Notes under the pieces: model-generated
The model's input: the letters and a program-made list of their open reading frames with translations, nothing else
Databases searched by the model: none
What the model was told of the DNA's origin: nothing
Program-made: the position numbers and the translations under genes
Part shown: positions 10,791 to 22,800 of the stretch, in pieces
Layout of the letters: each line of letters begins with the position of its first letter
Numbering within the stretch: position 1 is the first letter of the stretch
Assembly: GCF_000003815.2 (NCBI RefSeq)
Contig: NC_049990.1
Span: forward strand, 8,540,890 to 8,604,889
Length of the DNA: 64,000 nucleotides
Origin: Branchiostoma floridae
Lineage: Eukaryota > Chordata > Leptocardii > Amphioxiformes > Branchiostomatidae
Direction of reading: 5' to 3'

Positions 10791-12212
10791 TGCATATTCA
10801 CCTGAACGTAAGAGTCATGTCAAGGTGTGTTGATTAGACCTAGATGCACAATAGTAGCATATACTCCTTGCACCATGTATTCTCTACCACTGTTGTACAC
10901 ATTCCGGAACGTGCCCCTGCGGCTTAACCGTATAATAACTCTGCAGTTACACTCACATATAAAATAGCTCTAGGCCTGACGAACTTGGCCAAACCTTGTT
11001 GATATCTAGTACTCTGGTTCCAATTCTGAGTATCAAGATGTTGTTGTGGCTTTATAACTTACTGGGTAATTTTGCTGTACATGTAGTTGAAGGCATTGTG
11101 TTGTCTGTGGAAAATGCATGTGTAAATAAGATAGCCTTGGAGTAGGAGCATTGTCTCCTTTTTGTAGATTGAATCTGAAAGCTTGATACATCATTGAAGC
11201 ATGTTTGGATGTATGTACACAAGGCATCGCTATGTTCAAATCATGTATACAACTTCAAAGTAGGAGCATTGAATTTTTACTTGGATGTGGAGTGTATTCT
11301 GACAAAGCTATACAAAGCCGATGAAGATGTAACAAAACTACTCGCCAGGGGTACAGTGTTTGTGTTTGGAACGTCTGTGCATGTGTTATGTATTGGAAGT
11401 GAGTGTAGAACAATGAGTACAGCTTATTAGATGTATTCAGCGCACTTAGTACAAGGCTGCAAACGTTATGCAACTTTTTGTTGTTTAAGATTGAATCTGA
11501 AATTGTTGAACAATTATAAAAAAAGGACGACATAATGAACACATGAGATATGTATGAAGTTTATACCAATGAAGGCAGTTAGAATGGAATGAACATGTTT
11601 CAGACACTGGTTGTAGCTGAAGAAATGATGAACATTTTATTAGAAAACTAAGATTTGATATGCATCAATACAGAAGTAATAAATGGAAGGTCAAAATTTT
11701 AAAGAAACAACCCCTTGAATCACTACATAATCTCTGAACAAGCTACTATAAATGGCTTAAGGTATGATTTTAAAGCTTTTTACTGTGTATATATTGGATG
11801 ACAATGCAATTGGATCTTGTAGAAATGCATGCTTTCTGTGTTTTGTATTGCACACTATCTGATGGCAAGATTCCACAGGATGGTGGTGAGAATTGTTATT
11901 GGAGGTACAAGCTGGACATGTACAAGACCAGGAGGGTCCGTTATGTAGAAGTGGAAGCCATGTAGGACATGACACTGAATGTAAAATAAACTTTTCTTTC
12001 CCAAAGTTGTAGTTGTGTGTGTACATGTAATGCATTGTAGTATTAAGTGGTGTTTTTCAATTGCTTTGTTGAGTTGCCAATGCAATGAATCTAAATCACA
12101 AACTTTTTGAGGCCACTTTGCCACAATCTAGTCTGAATCTATGTTTACACTTAGGCATACCGTTCAGGTTGACTTTACCCAGAGGGAATTGAGCGTACCG
12201 TTCAGTTTGACT

Positions 12213-12410
12213 TTAGGCTAACGTCACATTTCCAAACGGGCTTGGCCAGGCTGTGGAAACGAAAAATAGAAATGTATACCTAAAATATACGCACATAATG
12301 CCCACGACTTGTCTCTTTACGTCTTGTGTACTTTGATGTCTTTTATATCATACTTTTCGTTCCGTAAAGCTGCCTGGCTGGGCCCCGGTTTGCAAATTTG
12401 AGGTAGGCCT
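12213..12410. mobile_element. MITE-like foldback element, copy 1
   Basis: The left end TTAGGCTAACGTCACATTTCC and the right end, read as its reverse complement (AGGCCTACCTCAAATTTGC), form imperfect terminal inverted repeats. Both are followed inward by GC-rich CGGG/GGCC blocks (GGGCTTGGCCAGGC, TGGCTGGGCCCC). A relative with the same ends lies at 28543-28748. No coding capacity. Confidence 0.65.
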
Positions 12411-13076
12411 TATGCAGAGGGAATGGAGCATGCATTGTCTTGTCTATATGTTTCTATGTGAGTGCGTTTTTTCCAATATATGATGCAGCATTGCAATGCA
12501 TCCTGTGTTACTACGCTTTTAATGATTACATACAATCTTGATGTAAGATTGGTACCATGGGAATCGTTAATATCTTCACATTTTATTCAGTTGATATTCC
12601 CTTAGTAAATTAAGTCACTGATATATCTATGACAGGCTTCACACAAGTCCTTGTGTATGCTACATGACATGCTAAGATAGGAATGATATCTTCGCTTCAA
12701 AATGATTTACAGGTCATGTCCACATATGCATGTACTTTCAAGGCACTATGCTATGTCGTACTGCTAGCTAAAAACTTATGTCAACCGTTGCCAAAAAAAT
12801 AAAAAACAGAACAGACAGCTGCAGGAGGTGAGAAGACAAAAGGAACTTAAATCACCCTATTATACACTAATATTAGGCTTCAACACAACATATTTGCTCA
12901 TTTTGCTACTTTATCGTCATGTTGACCATCCCTGCAGAAGAAAAAAAAACTTGTTTTTTTTCTGAAATCAGGCGAAAATAAATGCGCGCGCTGATGTCAT
13001 CCATAAAATTTACTTGCTGTAGCCCTATATACAGTCGGCGTCGCTTCTCTGCTTGTGTAGTAGAAGAAGAAGCGAA

Positions 13077-13536
13077 CATAGGAGCGAACTGCTACCCGGA
13101 TGGTACTGGCTACCGTCTATCCTGTTCTAGCTGTAGTTATCTCCTCTTACCGTTTCCTTGATGAATATTTGACAGGCCTGGGACAGCGGTCAGAAGGGCG
13201 AACTGAAGCGAAAATAGGCGGATACATGTACTCGGCTATCCATTGGCACCGTTGGCTACACGATATTATCACCATGAAAACAAGACAAAATCTATAAAAT
13301 CCATAGCGTAATAGATGCCACGGACATCGTTAAAGGGCCAGAAAAATGCTGTGTGTGGGATAAAATCATCGATAATGACGTAGCAATTAATACCTCCGGA
13401 TAAGAAGGTCGCATAGACAATCAAGGACGCTAATATACATAACGTTCTTAGTATAATGAATGTCAGAGCTAGAAGCGAATGTATATAGTGTATAATAATC
13501 ACAGGAGCGAACTACTTTCCGGATGGTACCCAGGCT
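13077..13536 (+). repeat. Two direct copies of a dispersed repeat motif
   Basis: AGGAGCGAACTGCTACCCGG at about 13080 recurs as AGGAGCGAACTACTTTCCGG at about 13503, both continuing into ATGGTAC. A reverse-complement copy (GGTACCATACGGCTGGCAGC) is at about 29315-29345 in a CLCA gene 1 intron. The family is unidentified. Confidence 0.5.
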
Positions 13537-14393
13537 AGATAGACGGACGATTCCGTATGTAATTTTGTTAACGTTGGTTGTAGACGCAATCCTCGGCAAT
13601 ATTATCCGGGGAAACATTTCTGGCCAACGTGCTTGACCAACGTTCAGTACATGTCCTCCCAGCCGCAACTATGCCCACAGTCAGTATCTTGCTCAGCTCA
13701 GACGCCTGTATACCTGATTCAAAGTAAGATATGATAATGAAATGAATATTGATATCATAAAAGTTTTAACACATGAATTCAGAAAAGTATAGGTTAGGTA
13801 GAAATAGATTTAGTTTAGACGTTATTCCCTTTTGATTTATCTATGAATATCATTTCCCTTCTTTGTTAAGTATGTTTATGTATACCACTACTACTTTACT
13901 TTGTATACAATTAGCCCTCGGGCATGAATTTGCAATAAAGATTATAAAGATATTGTCCGCATTTTTATTGATTGTACACTACTGCAGGTTTTCTTGACCG
14001 ATAGTATATTGACTCATCTTCTTTCCCATTGACTGCTTTTCGTTAACTTTCTTGTATCTTTGCACATGTTGTGTTTTACGTAGTGTAATCATTTGTATTA
14101 TGCTTGTATTTATGATTTTAGGGACAGGGCTTCTTGCATGCATTTGGCTTTTGCTCGATTCTCACTGAAGTGAAAGCAATGCTGTGGTTCGACAGGTAAA
14201 GTAGATTTTGTTCTTGGCGAAAACAATATTATACAAAGTAAGTTAACAAACTATTCCTGTAAGTTTCATAGGTGAACATGTCAACTGGCCTGTGTTTACA
14301 CAGTCTCTCGCTGGCTGGGATTAATAACTCTAGGTGGTGGCAACTGTACAGCCGGCCGCTAGGAGCGCGATTTTAGCCAGTCTACACATCAAC

Positions 14394-16068
14394 CTACCAT
14401 ATAAACCAGAAGAATAACCCTGCGGAGAAGGCTGCGAAGGCGATACAGATCATCTCCGTGTAGTCGCTGACTTCGAAGCCGTCGCTGCCGTCCAGGGGCC
14501 GCAGGAGGCAGGCGTCACACACCGGCACCGTGTTCCCGCACAGCCCGCGGGTCAGGGCGTCCTCGTGCGCCACGTGGAAGATGTGACGCTCCATGTCTGT
14601 AGAAAAAAAAAAGGAAAAGGAAAGGAACTGAGGTTTCAGCTCACTGAAGCTAGTCTTCCACTGGTCGTGACAGAGAGGAGAGGACAGACGCGATGTACAG
14701 TATACCTTTAAGGCCATAGGGGCAGTGAGTTGTTATCCACTGTGTCTAGGCCATGGTATTGGGAGGCGAGGCGGAGTCAAACCGAGTATCATTCCACTGT
14801 CTTTTACCTCCCCAACCGAAGTCATGTACCCATGTTTATATTGGCCATGTCTGTGGTATACAGGAGAATACCATTCCAAAAATGTTTCAGTGTTGGGCTT
14901 TTACAATTTTTTTTCTAGTGAATCATATATGTAAAGAATCTTAAGCCCCTGTTACACATGCAGGTCATTCTCACGACTTTGCTCCCGACCTCTTCTCTAC
15001 TAAGGTCGTTGGTTTGGGACTAGCATGGAATTCATCCTATTCTAACTCATGACTACATCTAAGTAGAAGCAGAATATGACTCTCCTCACATTGTTTTTTC
15101 AAACTTTTAGATAGTTGGTTGGCTCAGACGATTTTTAAACCTTGCTGACCAATTAACTCCCAACCTGAAAAGAGCAAAATCATGTTCTGGAGAACGTCGG
15201 GCCATAGTCGGCAATGTATGTGTGACAGTGGCTTCATGCTGACAATTATTGTACTTTCTGTACATCATAACATCTCTTATACAAAAGGCATGGCGTACAT
15301 AATGTTCCCACCCGAAAAATGACATGTGTGTGAAGTTTTTTTTCTCATACAATATCGTAATGATACTTGCTTTTGTTGCGTTTGCCTCCACTAAGAGATG
15401 CAGAGCACAGCCGCCGTGGGATTTGCAATAGAAATTGCATTCATATCGTGAAAACTTCTATTGATGAATCGAACGTTTGCCGCCAACTAATCGGACACGT
15501 GTCAACTCTGGCCTTTTCGTTGCCAATGAAGGGGGCAATAACCTAGCCTTGAAACTCGTCCAAACAGAGGACCAACCGATCCGTGAATGGGAAGGTGAGA
15601 CATGATGAAAAGATCATCTTTTTGCAAGTCCTACAGCGTAGTTTAAAGTACCAAAAACGACATTCTTACCCTAAAACTGCACCGTATCAAAACAAGCGAT
15701 ATCTATAGCCCTTAATGTAATTGATACACCCTGGGATGATACTTTATGGTGCACAGATTGATCTCTAAGGACCGTGTTATGCCACACCAGGGCCCTGTGG
15801 GCGTTGGAGTCAAATACGATCAATGATTTAAAGTATGGCGTTGAATGCTAAAAAGTATCCACGTATCTATTAGATGGTGCATTGCGGAAAGCCTTACCCA
15901 ATCTGTCACTGGAATATGAAAACAAACATATGTAGAAATATAAAATGGAGGTAATATGTTTGACGTACCCATCGTTTCGGTCATGGTAGGGTCCTTTCTC
16001 GTCGGGAGCTCGCCATCGTTTGTTGAGAGGATGGTCTCTGAAAGCGATAGATCTTGGTCGTCATACAT
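14394..16068 (-). CDS. Small hypothetical protein with C-terminal membrane anchor, two exons
   Basis: Exons (minus strand): 16068-15969 and 14596-14394. The donor is GTACGT right after 15969 and the acceptor is TTTCTACAG just before 14596. Both sides are phase 1, so they join cleanly into 100 aa. The first 33 residues (MYDDQDLSLSETILSTNDGE on) are acidic and Ser/Thr-rich. Then come MERHIFHVAHEDALTRGLCG and a Cys-rich stretch, VPVCDACLLRP. The last about 20 residues (MICIAFAAFSAGLFFWFIW) form one hydrophobic helix reaching the C-terminus, as in tail-anchored proteins. I do not recognise the family. A good acceptor (TATACTACAG) sits directly before the ATG, so an upstream exon is possible. Codon use looks coding, with GC-rich third positions in exon 2. 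Confidence 0.55.
14941..15237. mobile_element. MITE-like foldback sequence
   Basis: The left end CCCCTGTTACACATGCAGGTC and the right end GTATGTGTGACAGTGGCTTC are inverted copies of each other with a few mismatches (CC-x-CTGT-x-ACACAT). Inner segments (GACCTTAGTAG-like and GGTTGGGAGTTAATTGGTC-like) also pair weakly. No coding frame. It lies upstream of exon 2, inside the intron of the minus-strand gene. Confidence 0.5.
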
Positions 16069-16262
16069 GCTGTAGTATAAAGTTACAACGGCGCGTTCCA
16101 CGCATAGGGGAGAGATAGGAGATCGACAGCATGAAGTTGTATAGACGTACATGGCAATGAATTTGTACCACCGCTGGGAGTTTACTGGGCGTATCATGTT
16201 TGTGCTAGGGTAGACATAGCGATTTGGCAGAAACTGCGATACTACCAAGGAAAGCCACAAGG

Positions 16263-16450
16263 AGTCTTATAATCGACATTGACCTTCGTCTTACAAAGGC
16301 CTACCAACATGCCAAACATCATCACAATTCCGGAGGTTATGAAGTTATGCTGACCACAATATTCGGAAACGCAAACACACAGAAACACAGAGACACACAC
16401 TGACACATGCACACAAACGGACACACCAAAAACAATACCCACATTTTCAT
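16263..16450 (-). repeat. Dispersed repeat family R1, minus-strand copy
   Basis: Read on the minus strand this gives GTGTGTTTGCG..., a conserved segment GATGTTTGGCATGTTGGTAGG, then AGACGAAGGTCAA. The same word order (GT-rich start, ATTTGGTAGGTGGGTAG-like, CAAGTTCGATAATGGGCC-like) recurs in copies at 26490, 27060, 57900, 59150 and 63380. Confidence 0.6.
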
Positions 16451-16586
16451 GGAGGTAACAAGCCTAGATTAGTTTTGGACGTATTCTTTGGATTTAGAGG
16501 GGTTATGGTGAAAGCAGGCCTAGACTAAACGGAGACATGTGTGTGCCTGTGTTACCATTGGCACCTCGACGGTCAAGAAGAAACAT

Positions 16587-16692
16587 AAACATTTCTTAGA
16601 CCATCCCAACGCCTTGAAATCCTGAAGGTGTGGCCCGGTAAACATTTCTTAGACCATCCCAACGCCTTGAAATCCTGAAGGTGTGGCCCGGT
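16587..16692. repeat. Perfect 53-bp tandem duplication
   Basis: Two identical head-to-tail copies beginning AAACATTTCTTAGACC and ending GTGTGGCCCGGT. No gene is nearby. Such a perfect copy is either very recent or an assembly artefact. Confidence 0.9.
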
Positions 16693-19432
16693 AAGCCTTA
16701 AAGAGAGCACAATCATCATGCATGCAGTACTCGAGAAAGTGACCCGTATCCAATTCAGTTTCTCATCTTTTTTTGTATCTACCCCGAGACTATAACATTT
16801 ACTCAATCCACAATTTGTCATCTTGTTTTTTTTTATGATAACGGAAAGAATCTTCAATGGGCATCTTCACATTACTTTTAAACCCAGTTGTGTCATATTT
16901 GTCTTTTAAAGGAAACTGTCATTTTAACTGTCAGTTGAGTTGGTTAAGTCAGATCATGTTTAGGTATCAGTTGTATCATACTGTTTTTTTTAAGATAACG
17001 GAAAATAACGTCATTACTTGTCAGTTGAGCAGGCAAGGTCAGACATGTTAAGGTCATGACCCGTCCGGTGACCTATACCCTGACCTGTCGCGTGTTCGGG
17101 ATTTTGTGGTCAGCCACGATCTCCTGACCCCATTTACAAGTACGTGCGGCAAGTTATTTAGGGACGTTGACGTTTAACATCAAATGGATTAGAGTCTCTA
17201 ATCTCGACAGAAAGGCGGGCACAGCGTTTTATTTACTGGGGAAATGGAGGTTGGATTCAGACTTTGTTAGAATTTACGGCTAAGGAATGCGGCTCGGATG
17301 GAGATTGATAGATTTTGTGGCTGGCGAGGTTGGCACTGTGTCAGAAAACCTTTCTAAGGATTGACGTGTCTCAGGTCTTGGTTAAGCCTTTAAGGGGCCG
17401 TGATAGGGTCGAAACTGTAGTTTGCAACTCTTGAGTGACAACTTTGTAGAGAGCTAGAAATGTTGTTAATTTAAGATCGTTGGTAAAACGTTAACGACCT
17501 GCCACGTATGTCGTACGACAACTTTACGACAACACCTCGATGTCTTGATACAGTCGTAGATACGTCTGACAGAAATAAGAAGCTGTCTTTTGACGGGAAA
17601 GGTTGTCTAGCTGAAAACCTCCCGATAACAAATCGTACAAACTAACCTCAGCTTGATAGGCCTTCTCTCCCCTTCTATCAACAGGGTACAAACATCTCAG
17701 CTATTCCTACACGTTGCTTGTATATTTGCTCCCTGGCTGGCAAAATGTGCGCATGAAAGTAGGTTGGATTTCTCGCGGTTAGTAAGACAAGAACGTCTTT
17801 GAACGAACTGACATAATCTGAGATGATTGAAATGGGAGGGGCGGGGCGCAACTTTTAGCAGGAGGTAGTGATAGGCTTCTACTTTGCACACATGCCTCGT
17901 TGGACGGTATTCGTCCGGGTTTAATGCAATTTACTTTGTGGTTGGTAAGCTCACCACAGAAAGGAAACATTCGTTAGTCGCGCAGGGCTAAACGAATTCC
18001 CTTCGATCGTTTAGAACGCTAGACTGAAAAATTAGATTTAGGCAATAAACAGCGTCTACAGGTTATTATTGCAGTGCGCTTTGTGTTTATAGTCTTGGAA
18101 TGAAGAATGTGTAACGGTGAACATACTATATAAACTGAAGACTACAGTCACATGCACCATATATATATAATAAAGTGGGTTCCGCTGGCATTCTATCTGT
18201 CCATATTTGTTCAATTTCTACTAGTTTTCCAGTCACCTGCGGATCCTGGTAGACTTCCATACGGACTTACGAATACATACACATACGTGAACCCCCGTAT
18301 ACTGGAGGCAGGCATTCATTTGTCGTACTTACGTCCGGGTGGTATCGTGTCCAGGCCTCGTGGTCAGTGGACGAACAGTATGACACTGTTTACCCCTGAC
18401 CACTCCACACGTATGTTTAAACGGATTCCACGGCAGGGTACTGAGACAAGTCAGTCTGTCTGTGCGGTTTGTTTAGACGGCGGGTCCTGTCCGCTGGCTG
18501 GCGACCGTGGTGAACTTTGACATACACAGAGGGGAACATCATCGGCTGGATTACAGTTCTGTGTGGTACTTGCATATGAAAAGTAGATTAGCATGACTAG
18601 CACAGAAGGTAACAATAGGCGGTTGTTTAACTGTAGTACCAAGGAGACCCGCCAAGATCCGGAGGCTCACAATTGACCTTGACCTCCAGCTTCTACTCAC
18701 ATAAAATATCATCACAATCCATCCATAGGTTCTTAAGTTACGCTGACCTCAAATATCCGACATCAGAAACACATATCAACACAGACAGACACATAGACAC
18801 GGACACAGACACAGACATAAAACACACACTCACACACAATGCCAGCTAATGCAAACCGTGAAAGCCTGTCTAGATCTGTGTCGTTGTTTTTTTCATTCGG
18901 GCAGTATTCGGGACCACAGCGGCCAGGAGAGTTGGCAACGCAAAAGGGCCTCTAGTGGGAAGCGACAATGCAGTAACATTGCTTGCGCCTTTTTAAGGTA
19001 ACATGAAGCAGCATCACACTTCCCAATGGGTGAAAAGTTACGAAAGATTATAGCCACGGAACCGACGGAGTGATGAGAAAACGACAAAGTCCCTCTATAC
19101 GAGTATGTTCACATCTTACACATTCCTGTTTCATGGATACAAATGTCACTTATCTAATCAAGCTTGTCCTAAATGGATATCCAAACACAAGTGTAAACGG
19201 TCACATAGGAATGTAATCTAACCAAGCTCTTTAGGCGTCATTATTTTCATACAATAAATATACAAACAGACTTTACGACTTTGTATACTAGTATGTTGTG
19301 GCGTCGATTGGCGAACCTCACATCACTTGGTTGATGGACACTACATGCGCCGTGGAGGAGACATTCTTTACATGTCATTCACTGCCTTTTTACCTTTTAA
19401 AGGTTGGGCATACTCAATACATGCACTCACTC
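16693..19432. other. Intergenic stretch, no gene supported
   Basis: Contains a minus-strand copy of repeat family R1 at about 18680-18840 and no recognisable coding exon. One 122-codon open frame (18152-18520) begins with a hydrophobic segment but has no family resemblance and no splice partners, so I do not call it. Confidence 0.5.
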
Positions 19433-19609
19433 ACTCACTCACTCACTCACTCACTCACTCACTCACTCACTCACTCACTCACTCACTCACTCACTCACTC
19501 ACTCACTCACTCACACACTCACTCACTCACTCACTCACTGACTGACTGACTGACTCACTCACTCACTCACTCACTCACTCACTCACTCACTCACTCACTC
19601 ACTCACTCT
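19433..19609. repeat. (ACTC)n microsatellite
   Basis: About 177 bases of ACTC/CTCA tetranucleotide with a short run of (CTGA)4 inside. It lies 230 to 410 bases upstream of the CLCA gene 1 start codon. Confidence 0.97.
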
Positions 19610-19769
19610 TTCAATAATCCATCCATTTATTCATGCTTGTCAAAATCAGCCCAAATTCACCTACCATCCTATCCATGGCAACGACATGCATACCTGAGTA
19701 TCTGACACAAGCAAACCAACTGCAGCATTATCAGGCCTTGTATCTGTACACAGGTTAATCACCTGCTAC

Positions 19770-19776
19770 TATATAA
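19770..19776 (+). promoter_or_regulatory. TATA box of CLCA gene 1
   Basis: TATATAA lies 66 bases before the start ATG at 19842. That places transcription start near 19800 and a 5' UTR of about 40 bases. No comparable box was found for genes 2 or 3. Confidence 0.55.
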
Positions 19777-19841
19777 CGAGCTGACGAGGCTACTCTAGTT
19801 CTTCCCTGGCCGGCAAGCGTAGGGAAGCGTAGCTCCGTGCC

Positions 19842-22800
19842 ATGGCGTCTCTTACTCTACGTTTGGCTGTGCTCGCGTGTGTCTTTATCTGTAGGACAGA
19901 TGTTGCTCTGACCGCGCAAAACGTCATACAGCTCCAGAACAACGAGTACACTGACGTGCTGATCGCCATCAACAGGAACATTCCTGAGGACCAGCAGATC
20001 GTGGACAGACTCAAGGTTCGTGTTGTTCTTTTAGAGATAAGAGTAAAGAAAATGGGGAAAAGATAATGCAACATCTTCTACTTACAACTGGCCTCAGTAT
20101 TCAAGGCTTAGGAGTAAAATTAACCAGCACTCCATCTAGCTGTGAGCTCTCTCGATGAAAATATAGAGACCTAAAACTTTTTCCTCGCTTCGAGAAGGAT
20201 AAGAATTTGCTAAATTATTTTATGGAAGTTTTGGCAATTCATTTTCTTGGAAGTAATGAGTTGCTTGTTTGGGACGTCATAGTAGATTCCATGTCACATT
20301 TGTTGGCCTGTGCAATACATGTAATCGAAACATAGTAGGATTTCTACTCTACAAATCATTGTCACGAGTAAGAAATCCACAATCTGTACATAATTGTAGA
20401 CGCGAACCGTAATGCTTTCTAGTTTTATAACAGGCCACAATCTTTTGTTGGTGAGTGAAAAATCTCGCCTTAAAGAGGGACAACACTCAAAGCTGAATCA
20501 TCGGAAACACTTGGCGTCTAACATATGCCGGGACGAACTTTGAACAAAAAAGCTGACGTTATCACAACTGACAAGGAGAATGAAGTATTTCTACCTAGTC
20601 ACCAACAAACCTGTCAATCGAAGTAGTGGATGAATGGATGGGACACGTTTGAACAAGAACAATTCGACCTATAGAACTTTTTCTACTTATAATGTAGAGT
20701 CCGTGATCTCTATGTATTTGGAGGTAATCTTGAAGGCAAACATAGCAGAGGTTGTCGTGTGTTACCAGTCATAACATCTGGTGTAAGTTGGCTAATTTAA
20801 GACCATACATGCACGTGTCTATTGTGAGGCTGTTGTTCAAATATACATGTACTATAAATAACTAACTTAAGCGTTTAGTGAACTTCTAGGGCTTAGATTT
20901 GATTGTAAAAAGAGATAGACTTCGTTTGATCGAATATATACCATGAATACTACACATGACTATCGCACCTTCTTCCCAGCTAGAACAACACTCTGGAACT
21001 TTTTGCCACAACACATAGTGACTCTCAGAGACAGACATAAGTTGCAGTTAGTATCAACGTACATCAGCGTTCTTAAGTACAACTGCTTAGTCGAAGTTTG
21101 TCTTATAGCTAAGAAAAAATTCAGACCCCCTTTCCACTAGACGGCAATTTCATAATTGGAATATGATGTAAGATGTAATTATGATTTGAATGACAACAAA
21201 CCACACAACTCGTAAAAGATCCGTTCTATATCTATGAAATTTATTGAGCGATCTGACAAATGTTTGGTGAAGTGCGGTCGGAGCCTCTAGTAAAAAGCAA
21301 CCATCTTCGCAGAGCTAGCTTTTTTCAACCATTGCCAAGTTCGGCAATATTCATTTTCCCAATACAATTGCAAGTACCCTTAGCCCATGTTGAAAACGTC
21401 CCCTCCCCCCAAAACGCTGCCGCTCCATAAGTATGCGAAGTTAGCTAAGTGGAAAGCGGTCTAAATGATGCTTTCTCAAATGTGTCTTCTTGTTTACCAA
21501 TAGGAGATCTTTACAGAGGCTTCTGAGGCGCTCTACATCGCCACCCGCAGCCGAGCCTACATCAAACAGGTGAAGATCCTCATCCCGAACACATGGACCA
21601 GGCAGCCCCAGTACCTGCCGCCGGGGACAGCCACGTTCGACCGGGCAAACGTCAGGTAAAATCAACCAAATATTCAACATTTGTAACGAAATAGATAAAG
21701 TTGAAAAGAAGAAAGCTTTGGGTGGTGTAAAGCCAATATGAGTTGCGTGTCAGATTTTGTCAAAATTTCAGCAAAGATGAGCAAAGAAGGACTCTTAAGC
21801 TTAGACAGTAGTTTGAAACGCTGCTTTTGCTCTTCCAAATTTTAAACAAAATTTTGGCGACACCACGGGGACGCGACCGACACTACCTAAGTGCTAATGA
21901 AATAATTTTTGTTCGCTGTTCGATCCCTGGCCGAGTCATACCGAATACTTTCAAAATGGTACATGCTGCTTTCTCTGCTTAGCACTCAGCACTAATTAAT
22001 GAGGAAGAGTATTGGAGTTTAACACACATCACTGCCAGTGGACTAGCCTCCTGTTGTAGTGGCTTGCACAAATGTGTGTCCCACAGGCTACAGAAATGGA
22101 GATGAGCGCCACCCCAAAGCATCTGTTACAGATGTACGTACAACTTAAACTTTAACTGTTTAAACCCTACAGAGTAGACGTACAGAACCCCCTGTATGGG
22201 GATGGCCCTTACGTTCAACAGACGGGCGGGTGCGGGGTGGGCGGGGAGTACCTGCACCTGACGCCCAGGTACGTCGTGGACAGGCCGTACGGTGAGAGCA
22301 ACTGGGGACCGTACGGTAAGGCACTTCTTCTAACTATCCTTTAACACGTATAAGCGTAAAGGTTTGGAACGTATGTTATCAGTCTAATTAGTATGTTATT
22401 TTTGACGTCTAAGGTATCGATGGCCAAGCGGCTTTGGTTCCTGGCTAGCCGGCTAGACGTTTTATCCTTGGGAAATGCCCTGAACACAACTTTCCTTACT
22501 CCACCCAGGTGTAAACTTCGGTCGGGGAAGTAAAAAGACTTCGTCTTGCAGTCGTCTTGCAGTACTGTACCCTTGACACGTGGATAAACTGCCAATACGG
22601 CCTGAAAAAGACCATGGGACCCTTACCTGACCTTTACTTTGCCTGTGTTTTTCATGCTCTTCTTGCAAAGATTTGGATTTCGCTGTGATTCCTTTATCAA
22701 TTGTTCGAAACACGTGCCAGAAATAGACATACATCTGATTGATGTCTAATCTAGGTAATCCATTGCTGACAAGTTGTACATTTATAAAGTTACAACGTGT

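Larger units (their letters stand above)
10791..14393. other. Intergenic stretch with repeats, no gene recognised
   Basis: Open frames are short and do not resemble known proteins. Contents include a 29-base spaced duplication at 12164-12215 (TACCGTTCAG...TTGACTTTA), a MITE-like foldback (12213-12410), two copies of a dispersed repeat near 13078 and 13503, and AATAAA at 13934-13939 (+), possibly the tail of an old retroelement. TTTATT at 13964-13969 could be the polyadenylation signal for the minus-strand gene that ends at 14394. Confidence 0.5.

Noticed and set aside
18152-18520. 122-codon open frame with hydrophobic N-terminus
   Set aside because: No family resemblance, no splice partner or promoter evidence, and a neighbouring repeat on the same stretch; length is within chance for the base composition.
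19298-19549. Frames ending in SLTHSLTHSLTH
   Set aside because: Translation of the (ACTC)n microsatellite.
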